Part shown: positions 8,628 through 16,720 of the stretch, in pieces
Layout of the letters: each line of letters begins with the position of its first letter
Position numbering within the stretch: position 1 is the stretch's first letter
From: CAZHNW01 sp942491575
GTDB taxonomy: Bacteria > Spirochaetota > UBA4802 > UBA5550
DNA length: 64,000 nt
Assembly: GCA_942491575.1 (NCBI GenBank)
Contig: CALOBT010000025.1
Span: forward strand, 2,604,001-2,668,000
Direction of reading: 5' to 3'
The notes under the pieces: model-generated
The model's input: the letters and a program-made list of their open reading frames with translations, nothing else
Databases searched by the model: none
What the model was told of the DNA's origin: nothing
Position numbers and translations under genes: made by a program

Positions 8628-9104
8628 CTAAAACAGAAATTTCATTCCGACTGCCAGATCGGGCCAGAGGTCAAAGGGTAAATGAATGTCCCGGATCATC
8701 TTTTTGTTCTTCTCAAAAAAAAGAGGGAAGGCTTCTCCGATTCTAATATACCATACGTATTTGTTCTTTGTTTTATAACCTAGGAATAATGCCCCTCCGA
8801 ATGAAACCATGCCGGCCTCAAACGTAAGAGGCGCAAGAGCATTTGGTACTCCCAGTAGGAAGTTTACTTCGAATGATGACTTCTCAGGCAGAAAATATAC
8901 AACTCCCAGTACATCGGCTATAGCTAAACCAAGAATTGATACTCCCAGGTCTGATCTGATCCCAGCATATCTGTTAAACCTGTATTCAAGGCCACCGCGT
9001 ATCCCCAGATCCCATCCCATGCTGACTGATGCCGAATAGTTTTCAGCCGGACCTTTAACAGGGAGGAAAAGAATAATAATGACTGAACAGATTATCTGTT
9101 TCAT
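8628..9104 (-). CDS. Small exported beta-barrel-like protein
   Basis: A 158-residue protein with an N-terminal signal peptide (MKQIICSVIIILFLPVKG, cleavage near PAENYS) and alternating amphipathic strands. The last residue is phenylalanine after GMKFL, the aromatic C-terminal signature recognised by the BAM machinery. An eight-stranded barrel is plausible for this length. It is monocistronic, convergent with the gene at 8069. Function unknown. Confidence 0.55.
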   Translation of the reverse strand: MKQIICSVIIILFLPVKGPAENYSASVSMGWDLGIRGGLEYRFNRYAGIRSDLGVSILGLAIADVLGVVYFLPEKSSFEVNFLLGVPNALAPLTFEAGMVSFGGALFLGYKTKNKYVWYIRIGEAFPLFFEKNKKMIRDIHLPFDLWPDLAVGMKFLF

Positions 9105-9333
9105 GTAAATATTATAACAGGAAATAAGAGTAATTCAATATATTTTAAAAAATCATATATATTGGTGAAGTCAAGAAATCAGTTCATAATCCGCCTGACG
9201 GCCCTGTCTCTGGTATATAGAAACAAACACCAGCGCCAGCCAGCACATGATGCAGAAGGGGTTTTACTGTAAAATTCCGACTGGCCCGAATTTTTAATTT
9301 GATAAAATCAGCCCCTCCCTGTCTCCTGTCCAC

Positions 9334-10206
9334 ATGAAGTCCCTCGAATCAACATATATTGAAATAACCAACCGGTGCAACCTGGAATGCAGTTTCTGCC
9401 CCGGCACGTTGCGCCGCGGGGAATTCATGTCGCCGGAACTTTTCGAACACATCCTCGGAGAAATCGAGGGGAAAACCCGTTTTCTTTTTTTCCATCTCAT
9501 GGGGGAGCCCCTGCTCCACCCTGACCTGGAGCTGTTCTTTAAACTGAGTAAACGCTATAACCACCTGGTCAATATTACAACCAATGGGACACTCCTTGAG
9601 AGTCAGACTTCTCTTTTGAAAAAGGCTTCGGCGCTTCGACAGGTGAATATTTCCCTTCACAGTCTTGAAGAATCCGATGATGAGGAGTATATTGACCGCT
9701 ATTTGGAAAATCTCTTTCGCTTTATCCGGCGAACTAAAAAGAAGGAAGACTATTATATTACACTGCGCCTCTGGAACATGAACAATGAGGGCTTCAATAA
9801 AAACAACCGCATCGTTACAGATAGAATCGAGGAGGAATTCAGTCTTGATTACTCGATAGTTGACACTGCAGCGACCTACAAGGGCCTGCGGCTCGGTAAA
9901 AATATTTTCCTCAACCACGACACCTCTTTCCAGTGGCCTGACCTGAAGGGGCCCCTCCTGAAAGAAGAGGGATTCTGCTTCGCCCTGAGAAAACAGCTGG
10001 GAATCCTGGTGGATGGAAGTGTAGTCCCCTGCTGCCTCGACAGCGAGGGGAGCATTACCCTCGGCAACATCCGGGACCAGTCTTTATCTGATATTTTAAA
10101 TGGAGAAAGGGCCGGAAAACTTTATGATGGTTTTTCCCGCAGAAGAACCTCTGAGGAACTCTGCCGGCGCTGCGGTTACCGGAGCCTCTTTAAAAAGGAA
10201 GACTAA
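9334..10206 (+). CDS. Radical SAM protein with SPASM-type C-terminus
   Basis: A 290-residue radical SAM enzyme. The cluster motif is CNLECSFC (about residues 14-21), followed by a glycine-rich MGEPLLHP motif. The C-terminal part has cysteines spaced as in SPASM auxiliary-cluster domains (CFALRKQLG, VVPCCLDSEG, CRRCGYRSLF). Substrate cannot be told; SPASM proteins modify peptides, sugars or cofactors. The stop codon overlaps the start of the RlmN-like gene (TAATG), so the two are translationally coupled. The ATG at 9334 has no obvious RBS. Confidence 0.75.
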   Translation: MKSLESTYIEITNRCNLECSFCPGTLRRGEFMSPELFEHILGEIEGKTRFLFFHLMGEPLLHPDLELFFKLSKRYNHLVNITTNGTLLESQTSLLKKASALRQVNISLHSLEESDDEEYIDRYLENLFRFIRRTKKKEDYYITLRLWNMNNEGFNKNNRIVTDRIEEEFSLDYSIVDTAATYKGLRLGKNIFLNHDTSFQWPDLKGPLLKEEGFCFALRKQLGILVDGSVVPCCLDSEGSITLGNIRDQSLSDILNGERAGKLYDGFSRRRTSEELCRRCGYRSLFKKED

Positions 10207-11120
10207 TGCATACTGTAAAAAAAATAATAGAGAAAATAAAAAGTGCCGAGCCTCATTTTCTCTCTGCATTTCCCGAGATAATCACCGTGCAGAGATCGGC
10301 GGATTCCACGGTTAAACTGCTCCTTGAATATTCCGACGGAAACAGAATTGAATCCGTCATCATGCCCTTTCATAAAAGGGACACTATCTGTCTCTCCACG
10401 CAGGTGGGGTGTGCCATGGGATGCAACTTCTGCCACACCGGGACACTCGGCTTCAGACGCCACCTTACGGGAAAAGAAATCATTACACAGTACCTGACCT
10501 GTTACCAGTGGATAATAGATGAGAGAAAATCACGAAATATTCCGAAACCCAATATCGTCTTTATGGGGGAAGGAGAGCCCCTGCATAATTTTAAAAACGT
10601 AAGAGAGGCCTGCAATCTGTTCCTCTCACGAAAGGGAGTCTACCTGGGGCCCCGGCAGATCACCCTTTCCACCGCGGGGTACCTTCCGGGCCTGGAGAGA
10701 CTGCATGAACTTCCCCCCATAAACATTGCCCTCTCCCTCCATTCGGCTATACCGGAAAAAAGAGAAAAGCTCATCCCACTGGAGAAAAAATATCCCCTTG
10801 GAGAAATTATTCCGGCCCTGAAGAAGGTACAGCTTAAAAAAAACCAGTTTATCAATTTCGAATATCTGCTGATCAAAAACTTCAATGAGTCAGAAGAGGA
10901 TGCCGATGCCCTCCTCTCCATTACAAAACAATTCAGGGCAATAGTAAATATTATTCCCTATAATTACATTGAAGGATTGACCTGGCGGGCCCCCGATGAG
11001 GAGACGGTGAGCTCCTTTAAGGAGATGCTGGTTGCCCGTGATATCCGCACCATGGTGAGGATATCACGGGGTGCTGATATTGATGCGGCATGCGGGCAGC
11101 TGAAGGGAACCTCCCTCTAA
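10206..11120 (+). CDS. Short RlmN-like radical SAM RNA methyltransferase
   Basis: A 304-residue member of the RlmN/Cfr family, which methylate C2 or C8 of A2503 in 23S rRNA (RlmN also tRNA A37). The SAM cluster motif is CAMGCNFC. The two extra catalytic cysteines are present: one in TICLSTQVGC, aligned with E. coli C118, and one in IDAACGQL, aligned with C355. The usual MGMGEP motif reads MGEGEPLHN. At 304 residues it is about 40-80 short of typical RlmN, and the N-terminal RNA-recognition domain appears reduced. It may be a paralogue with another RNA target. It overlaps the preceding radical SAM gene by one base. Confidence 0.75.
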   Translation: MHTVKKIIEKIKSAEPHFLSAFPEIITVQRSADSTVKLLLEYSDGNRIESVIMPFHKRDTICLSTQVGCAMGCNFCHTGTLGFRRHLTGKEIITQYLTCYQWIIDERKSRNIPKPNIVFMGEGEPLHNFKNVREACNLFLSRKGVYLGPRQITLSTAGYLPGLERLHELPPINIALSLHSAIPEKREKLIPLEKKYPLGEIIPALKKVQLKKNQFINFEYLLIKNFNESEEDADALLSITKQFRAIVNIIPYNYIEGLTWRAPDEETVSSFKEMLVARDIRTMVRISRGADIDAACGQLKGTSL

Positions 11121-11123
11121 ATT

Positions 11124-11864
11124 TTAATACTTCTTTACTTCTTCTTTCGGTACGTTCTGCCATACTTCCCCGTCACCGTCGGGAACCCGATGCACAAGAA
11201 GAACAGACATGTGATCAAGGAGAACACTTTTAATTTTATCCTTCAGGAGAAGCTCTTCACCATCTTCGAGTTTATTTCCGTCAAGGCTGCGGATCTCCTC
11301 AATGTCAAAATCCCTGCAAAGTTCACCCGCGGTAATTCTCAGACGTTCATTGGGAACACGGTGCCATCCCTTGAACCTGCCGTTATTCCCGTAGAGACGA
11401 AGGCCAACACCAGCGATGGCGCCGATAATACCGTCACCGGTGCCGCCATGTTCCGACAGATGTACATTCATCCGCTTTGCCAGGTCCCATGCCTGCTGCT
11501 TTGTAAGAACCTTTTCGGTAGCATCCCTTCCGAAGCGTATCAGCTCTTCATGCCCCGTGAGCCTTTCCGGGACAGCAACGCATAGCCCCGGATCGGAACC
11601 CACGGCACCGCGTCTCTCTAAAAATTTTGCCGAATAATCGATGAGATCATCGAGATGCTTCAAATCAACCTGGGCCCGGAAACACATGGAGCTGTTATGC
11701 GAAGTATAGGGGACCTCTGGAGAAACAAAAAGCTGGTGCCTTGATATCAGGGAGGTTTTGCCGTCATAGAGCCTTTCAATATCCCGCTTCAGGTCATTGG
11801 CGAGATGCCCTGTCCCTGGAGACTCGAGGTTGTCCGTATCATCTATACATACAACTATATTCAT
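11124..11864 (-). CDS. TiaS-like (tRNA-Ile2 agmatidine synthetase family) protein
   Basis: A 246-residue protein opening with CIDDTDNLESPGTGHLA (D8, D9, D11), the signature of the TiaS kinase-like domain. HLSEHGGTGDGIIGAIAGVGLRLYGNNGR matches the second conserved TiaS block. Archaeal TiaS is about 400 or more residues and ends with an OB-fold and zinc ribbon that bind tRNA; both are absent here. Bacteria normally use TilS lysidine synthetase, so this protein probably has another job. It is the last gene of a metal-chelate-type ABC operon, two bases after the binding-protein gene, with its own AAGGA RBS. Confidence 0.65.
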   Translation of the reverse strand: MNIVVCIDDTDNLESPGTGHLANDLKRDIERLYDGKTSLISRHQLFVSPEVPYTSHNSSMCFRAQVDLKHLDDLIDYSAKFLERRGAVGSDPGLCVAVPERLTGHEELIRFGRDATEKVLTKQQAWDLAKRMNVHLSEHGGTGDGIIGAIAGVGLRLYGNNGRFKGWHRVPNERLRITAGELCRDFDIEEIRSLDGNKLEDGEELLLKDKIKSVLLDHMSVLLVHRVPDGDGEVWQNVPKEEVKKY

Positions 11865-11865
11865 T

Positions 11866-12963
11866 TTAGTTTTTCCTTCTTCTTTGTTTTTGCCCTTTTC
11901 TTCGTTTTTTACCTTTCAAACGCCGCATCCCCTTGCCGCTTAAAATTTTTGAAATCCTTTTTTCAGAAAGGGTAATATTAAAAAATCTGTTATAAAATAT
12001 TTTAGTTTCTTTTCTCAGATCGATAGAATCAGCGTAACCGGGGTAAATCTTTTTTATCAGCCAGAGAAGTGCAAGGGGCGTTTCGAGAGAACCGGGGTGC
12101 CCCCACCGGGAAACACCGTTGGGCATCTGGTAAACCCTTCCCTTTTTCACCGCTGCGATATCCATCCACTTCGGATTATTTTTAATATACCGGTCTATAC
12201 CATCTTCGTTGACCACAATGACCTGCGGGTCCCAGAGGATCACCTGTTCGATTCCGGCATAATAATCATTCCGGGAAGCAAGGAGAGAATTGTTTACGGA
12301 AACATTTATTGTCGCTGCCATTGCAGTTAAATCCGCAGAAAGCATACCCGGTCCGTCCGTCTTCAGGGGTTCATTAATGGAATGAAAAAGCCTGACCCTT
12401 TCCCGGGGAGAAATTCTCCCGGTAATGGCGGCGGCACGGTCAATGCAATTCCGGTAATAAGCCAGGTACGCCGCGGCTCTTTCTTGCGCCCCTATAACTT
12501 CCCCCATAATTGAAATGGCCCTTTTCTGCCCCTCAATGTCACGGTAACCGATTACGACACAGGGAATATTAAATCTTCTCAGGTTCTCCATATCCATACG
12601 GTTTTTCGCCATGCTCTCCTTTATAAAAACCACATCGGGTCTGACCCTCACCAGTTCCTCAATGTTCAGCGCCCCGTTATATTTCGGCACTGCAGCATTT
12701 TTAATGGATGGACATATGGAGGCAAGAATAATGTCCCGCTTCAGGCCGTTCACCACTGCTACAATATCACTTCCGCGCCCCAGCATGGTTACGGCATGTC
12801 CCGAAAATGCATAGAGGCACGCAATGCGTTTCACACTTTGGGGAAGTTCCACACGGCGTCCCACACAATCATGGACATATCGGACATTTTTGCGTGAAGA
12901 AGAAAAACTTCCCCCCGTGAACAAAATAAAAAATATTATTATAAAAAACATTTTATGTTTCAA
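11866..12963 (-). CDS. ABC transporter periplasmic binding protein (FecB/BtuF type)
   Basis: A 365-residue class III solute-binding protein with a signal peptide (MKHKMFFIIIFFILFTGGSFS). The N-lobe has the usual DCVGRRVELPQSVKRIACL start and the IEELVRVRPDVVFI segment, and the C-lobe has MPNGVSRWGHPGSLETPLALLWLIKKIYP, typical of siderophore, corrinoid or tetrapyrrole binders. The C-terminal 25 or so residues are an unusual arginine/lysine-rich tail (MRRLKGKKRRKGQ...). No Cys at the signal cleavage site, so it is likely soluble. Ligand unknown: iron chelate, cobamide, or another metal complex. Confidence 0.8.
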   Translation of the reverse strand: MKHKMFFIIIFFILFTGGSFSSSRKNVRYVHDCVGRRVELPQSVKRIACLYAFSGHAVTMLGRGSDIVAVVNGLKRDIILASICPSIKNAAVPKYNGALNIEELVRVRPDVVFIKESMAKNRMDMENLRRFNIPCVVIGYRDIEGQKRAISIMGEVIGAQERAAAYLAYYRNCIDRAAAITGRISPRERVRLFHSINEPLKTDGPGMLSADLTAMAATINVSVNNSLLASRNDYYAGIEQVILWDPQVIVVNEDGIDRYIKNNPKWMDIAAVKKGRVYQMPNGVSRWGHPGSLETPLALLWLIKKIYPGYADSIDLRKETKIFYNRFFNITLSEKRISKILSGKGMRRLKGKKRRKGQKQRRRKN

Positions 12964-13015
12964 ATTAATTCACCTCGAATTTTCACAATGAAGGTTTAAA
13001 AAGGTTTTCGTGCCT

Positions 13016-13822
13016 TCATCGTGTCCCCATGGGGACAATATACCTCATGGTTCCCGTCTCTTTTTCGGAATGTGAAAAAACCCGCGATTCGACATCAAAT
13101 ATTTTTCTCATTGTCTCCTCATTCAGTATTTCCCCCGGCGGCCCCGCTGCGGCAATACCGCTCCCATGCATTACAGCAATGGTAACGGGAAGTCCGTTAT
13201 TTTCGAAATAAAAGGCGTGGTTTGGGCTGTGGGTCGTCACAATAATCGTAAGGCCCTTTCCCAGGACCAGGTCACGTATAGTTTCAAGAAGCAGGATTTC
13301 ATGACGGAAGTCAAGATGAGATGCCGGCTCATCCATAATAATCAGTGGCGCCTCCTGCGCCAGGGCACGTGCCAGCATAACCAGCTGTGTTTCCCCGCCG
13401 CTCAGGGTGGTGTAGATGCGGTCCTTCAGGTGGAGTATCCCCGTTGCAGTGAGGGCGTCACTGACAATATGATAATCTTCCTCACCCGGAGATGAAAATA
13501 TTCCCGTGTAGGGGGTCCGTCCCATCAGTACAATCTCTTCGACGCGGTAGGGAAAGGTCTTCTCATGTACCTGCGGAACATAGGCCATAAGGCGCGCCAG
13601 GTCCCTGGGCTTAAACGAGGAGATGTTTTTCTCATCTATAAATATCTCCCCGGCTCCCGGTTTCAGAACACCGAGAATATTATTAAGGAGTGTGGTTTTC
13701 CCGCAGCCATTTGGACCGAAGAGACAGAGAATCTCCCCCTTCCCGACAGAAAGATTAATATTTTCAAACACGGGCTCCCTTTCATAAGAAAAAGATGCGT
13801 TGCTTACCTCTATCGCCTTCAT
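13016..13822 (-). CDS. ABC transporter ATPase (FecE/BtuD type)
   Basis: A 268-residue ATP-binding subunit. Walker A is GPNGCGKTT (about 35-43), the ABC signature LSGGETQLVMLARAL, Walker B LIIMDEPASHLDF, and the switch histidine is in VTTHSPNHA. Its ATG follows the permease stop without a gap, so the genes are coupled. It powers import of the same metal chelate or corrinoid as the neighbours. Confidence 0.92.
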   Translation of the reverse strand: MKAIEVSNASFSYEREPVFENINLSVGKGEILCLFGPNGCGKTTLLNNILGVLKPGAGEIFIDEKNISSFKPRDLARLMAYVPQVHEKTFPYRVEEIVLMGRTPYTGIFSSPGEEDYHIVSDALTATGILHLKDRIYTTLSGGETQLVMLARALAQEAPLIIMDEPASHLDFRHEILLLETIRDLVLGKGLTIIVTTHSPNHAFYFENNGLPVTIAVMHGSGIAAAGPPGEILNEETMRKIFDVESRVFSHSEKETGTMRYIVPMGTR

Positions 13823-14839
13823 CTACTGCCAGTTACCCCCCTTCGTTTTTTTCAGGAGATATACAAAAAATGGTCCGCCAACGAGGGCCGTTAATATGCT
13901 GAGGGGGATCTCTCCACCGGTTATTATACGTCCCAGGTTATCAATGAGGACGAGAAAACAGGCCCCCAGGGAAATAGTTACCGGGACCAGTTTCCGGTTA
14001 TCGTTGCCGGCGACAATCCTTCCTATATGTGGGATAACCAGTCCCACCCAGCCGATAATCCCTGCTACACAGACGGCACCGGCAGTGGCAAGGGTTGCCG
14101 ATGCTATTACCAGGAGACGGTTTTTTCGCGTATCAATGCCGAGGGTCCGTGCCTCACGGTCCCCCATGGAAAGTACATTAATGCGCCAGCGAACAAGAAA
14201 GATACCTGTCATCCCGGTGAGCATGGGAACCGCAGAAATAAGGATATCCCGATAGTTTGCACTGGCAAGACTTCCCATGAGCCAGAACACGATAGAAGGA
14301 AGATCTTCATATGGATCTGCAATATATTTCGCGAAGGAGAGGAGTGCAGCAAATACTGACGAGACAATTACCCCTCCCAGGACCAGCATAATCGCCGGGG
14401 TTGTATTATAAATCTTCCCTATCATGTAGGCAAGAAGTACAGCAAGGATGCCAAAGCCAAAGGAAGAAAAATAGATCGCAGGCATAAAATTAAAAAGAAT
14501 GATCGCTAGGGCTGCACCAAAACCGGCACCGGAACTGACACCCAGCATTCCTGAACTGACAAGGGGATTTCTGAATAATCCCTGCAGGGCGGTGCCGCTC
14601 ACGGCGAGGCTTGCCCCCACGAGGGAACCAAGAATGGCCCGGGGAAGGCGTATTGTCCAGACAATGGTTTGATGAACCGTTTCCGGCTCAGAGCCACCGC
14701 CGGTGAGGCCATGCCATAACACTCCCAGGATGTCCTCTATCTTCAGGGGATATCTCCCAAGAAAAAGGGAAAACATAATACAGAGCAGAGGGCCAATTAT
14801 CAGCAGCGGTATATAAAAAGATTTTCTTTTCAGTATCAT
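13823..14839 (-). CDS. ABC transporter permease (FecCD family)
   Basis: A 338-residue inner-membrane protein with about ten hydrophobic segments, normal for FecCD/BtuC permeases. Family motifs visible include RLPRAILGSLVGASLAVSGTALQ, RNPLVSSGMLGVSSGAGFG and GLVIPHIGR with the coupling region. First gene of the four-gene minus-strand operon permease, ATPase, binding protein, TiaS-like. The 250 bases upstream hold no recognisable Fur box or cobalamin riboswitch. Confidence 0.92.
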   Translation of the reverse strand: MILKRKSFYIPLLIIGPLLCIMFSLFLGRYPLKIEDILGVLWHGLTGGGSEPETVHQTIVWTIRLPRAILGSLVGASLAVSGTALQGLFRNPLVSSGMLGVSSGAGFGAALAIILFNFMPAIYFSSFGFGILAVLLAYMIGKIYNTTPAIMLVLGGVIVSSVFAALLSFAKYIADPYEDLPSIVFWLMGSLASANYRDILISAVPMLTGMTGIFLVRWRINVLSMGDREARTLGIDTRKNRLLVIASATLATAGAVCVAGIIGWVGLVIPHIGRIVAGNDNRKLVPVTISLGACFLVLIDNLGRIITGGEIPLSILTALVGGPFFVYLLKKTKGGNWQ

Positions 14840-15130
14840 AGTGAAACACGTTTCCTTATCAAAGGAAGGCCCAATTTGTAATAATTTGTTAGTATCTGTA
14901 AGCTCAAGCAGTAATCATTCGCCGTCAAGAAATATTTTCTCAAAAATACCTGCATACTTCCAGCTAATTCCAGGCAGTCCCATCATATCCAAATCTTTGA
15001 TATTTAGAGAAATTCCCTGTTTATCCCCGGAGAAAATTGCACAAAATTTGCAGCTGCAAGTATGAAAAATTAAGCCCATTGGCAGAAAAACTGATTGACG
15101 TATGAGTCATTCTCAAAAACAACATATTAT
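14840..15130. other. Intergenic region between the ABC permease and bpt
   Basis: About 290 bases, divergent genes on both sides. I see no cobalamin riboswitch B12 box, Fur box or Rho-independent terminator. It presumably holds both promoters. Confidence 0.35.
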
Positions 15131-15841
15131 ATGATTCTTTTACAGGAACCGCAAATGAGCACCTGCAACAATTGCTCATACGTGGCGGACCGTGAATGGT
15201 GCTTTGAATATTTTTTTGCCACTGATCTGTTACCAGCCGAACTGGAGGCATATCTGGCCCGTGGGTGGCGAAAATTCGGAGCCTATTATTTCCGTCCACA
15301 GTGCAAATCATGCTCAGAATGTATCCCCCTTCGGGTAATCGTTCCGGAGTTTGTTCCGTCGAAGAGTCAACGGCGCGTGTTAAAAAAAGGTAAGGCTGTC
15401 AGGGTAGAATTCAAACCCCTTGAATATCGAAAAGAAATATTCGAAATATACCGGATTCATTCAAGGGACCGTTTTAATCAGCACTCAAATGAAGATGAAT
15501 TCATTGAGTCTTTCTATACCCCGTCATGCCCTTCGCTGCAGTCTGAATATTACCTTGAAGACCAGCTGGTGGCTGTAGGCTTTCTCGACCGGTCTGACCG
15601 GTCCCTGAGCAGTGTCTACTTTGTTTATGACACCGCTTTTGAAAAGTATCGTCTCGGCACCTATAGCGCCTTATGTGAAATTGCCTTTGCTGCAAAAGAA
15701 GAACTGCAATACTATTATCTCGGTTACTTCATCGCAGAGAACAAAAGTATGGCATACAAGGGCAATTTTCGACCGAATGAGCGATACTGCTGGGGTGAAG
15801 AAACCTGGAAAAAAGAGGATCAGTATGAAAAAATACCATAA
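15131..15841 (+). CDS. bpt: Aspartate/glutamate leucyltransferase (Bpt/Ate family)
   Basis: Transfers leucine from Leu-tRNA to proteins with N-terminal Asp or Glu, making them ClpS substrates. The N-terminal block CNNCSYVADREW and the CKSCSECIPLRV motif are typical, and the C-terminal half has the GNAT-like core (SSVYFVYDTAFEKYRLGTYSALCEIAFA, YYYLGYFIAENKSMAYKGNFRPNE). About 236 residues, normal. The start is uncertain: ATG 15155 has the best RBS (AGGA), but the strand before CSY in homologues needs residues encoded further up, so ATG 15131 or TTG 15095 is preferred. Followed by an overlapping TetR gene. Confidence 0.85.
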   Translation: MILLQEPQMSTCNNCSYVADREWCFEYFFATDLLPAELEAYLARGWRKFGAYYFRPQCKSCSECIPLRVIVPEFVPSKSQRRVLKKGKAVRVEFKPLEYRKEIFEIYRIHSRDRFNQHSNEDEFIESFYTPSCPSLQSEYYLEDQLVAVGFLDRSDRSLSSVYFVYDTAFEKYRLGTYSALCEIAFAAKEELQYYYLGYFIAENKSMAYKGNFRPNERYCWGEETWKKEDQYEKIP

Positions 15842-16466
15842 AGATACATTCGATAATATCCCTGAGGAAAAACAGGAAAAAATTCTCCGTACCGCCCTGA
15901 AGGAATTCTCAAAAAACGGACTTGTGGGCACAAAGGTGGGAGATATCGCTCAACAGGCGGGAATCTCTCACGGCAGCATGTACAGTTACTTCCCCACCAA
16001 GGACGCCCTTATCAATACTATGATCCTGAGGGGATATGAACTCCAGCGTGACGGATTTCAAGACAGCTCCCTGTCATCAGGAAATATTTTCGACCGCCTC
16101 GCTTCAATAATCACCTACGCACAGCAGCTCTCAAAGAACGATCCGGACCTAATTGCAATCTGGTGTGAAATGAGTTTCGAGTTCAATGCCCGCTTCTCCA
16201 AACTGGTAATAACAATGGAAGAGGAAGGCCTCATGTTCTGGAAAACCTTTGTTAAAGAGGGTATTGAAGAAGGAAGTCTCGACAAAAACATTGACCAGGA
16301 TGCCGCAGCCTTTATAATAGACAGCACCATCGGTGTCCTCATGCGCGGATATATTTCAAAACATGAGCAGACCAAGCTCGGCATCCATTTTGAGAATCCC
16401 ATGGAAAACGACGAGGTAATTGTCAAAAAACTGATGATCTGCCTTAAAAAGATGCTGAAGGCATAA
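15825..16466 (+). CDS. TetR/AcrR family transcriptional regulator
   Basis: A 213-residue repressor-type protein. The N-terminal helix-turn-helix is ILRTALKEFSKNGLVGTKVGDIAQQAGISHGSMYSYFPTKDALI (split about residues 18-61), with a helical ligand-binding domain after it. The ATG at 15825 has GAGG upstream and overlaps the bpt stop by 17 bases; a longer in-frame extension to 15612 lies wholly within bpt and is not credible. The next gene, a GH1 glycosidase, has a palindrome over its promoter that would suit this regulator. Confidence 0.9.
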   Translation: MKKYHKDTFDNIPEEKQEKILRTALKEFSKNGLVGTKVGDIAQQAGISHGSMYSYFPTKDALINTMILRGYELQRDGFQDSSLSSGNIFDRLASIITYAQQLSKNDPDLIAIWCEMSFEFNARFSKLVITMEEEGLMFWKTFVKEGIEEGSLDKNIDQDAAAFIIDSTIGVLMRGYISKHEQTKLGIHFENPMENDEVIVKKLMICLKKMLKA

Positions 16467-16512
16467 ATAAAATAACTGCAGCAGATCGACGCAGATTCAA
16501 TTAAAAAAAGGC

Positions 16513-16580
16513 ACAAGTTTAAAGAACTGAATTGCATGAGCTATTGATGCCACTCTTTCTACTTTATTCTTTAAACTTGT
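16513..16580. repeat. 14-bp perfect inverted repeat with 40-base spacer
   Basis: ACAAGTTTAAAGAA (16513-16526) and TTCTTTAAACTTGT (16567-16580) are exact reverse complements. Inside the spacer GCAT and ATGC can pair again (about 16535-16551). It lies just after the tetR stop. It may be an RNA hairpin at the transcript end, a small non-autonomous repeat, or part of a short RNA; no U-tract follows. Confidence 0.5.
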
Positions 16581-16604
16581 TACTCTTCCAATCTCCCCAT
16601 CCTA

Positions 16605-16615
16605 TGCTCTGACCC
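16605..16615 (+). repeat. GCTCTGACCCCC dispersed motif copy
   Basis: GCTCTGACCCCC here matches 12 bases of the unit amplified at 34151-34450. It sits between tetR and the glycosidase gene. Confidence 0.4.
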
Positions 16616-16650
16616 CCGGTAAAAAAAGTACTCCAGGGCGGAAAATTTCA

Positions 16651-16695
16651 TTGACGATTGACCTTATTGTATGATAATGACTGACGTGTCAATCA
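16651..16695 (+). promoter_or_regulatory. Promoter and TetR-type operator of the GH1 gene
   Basis: A -35 TTGACG (16651-16656) is followed after 16 bases by GATAAT (16673-16678), one change from TATAAT. Overlapping the -10 end is TGACTGACGTGTCAATCA (16678-16695), whose two nine-base halves are complementary at seven positions. A repressor bound there would block transcription start, and the TetR gene immediately upstream is the obvious candidate. Confidence 0.5.
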
Positions 16696-16720
16696 CTGAA
16701 TCGATATTATGAGGTAATCC

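Noticed and set aside
14840..15130. Cobalamin riboswitch or Fur box for the ABC operon
   Set aside because: No B12-box or Fur-like sequence could be found on either strand.
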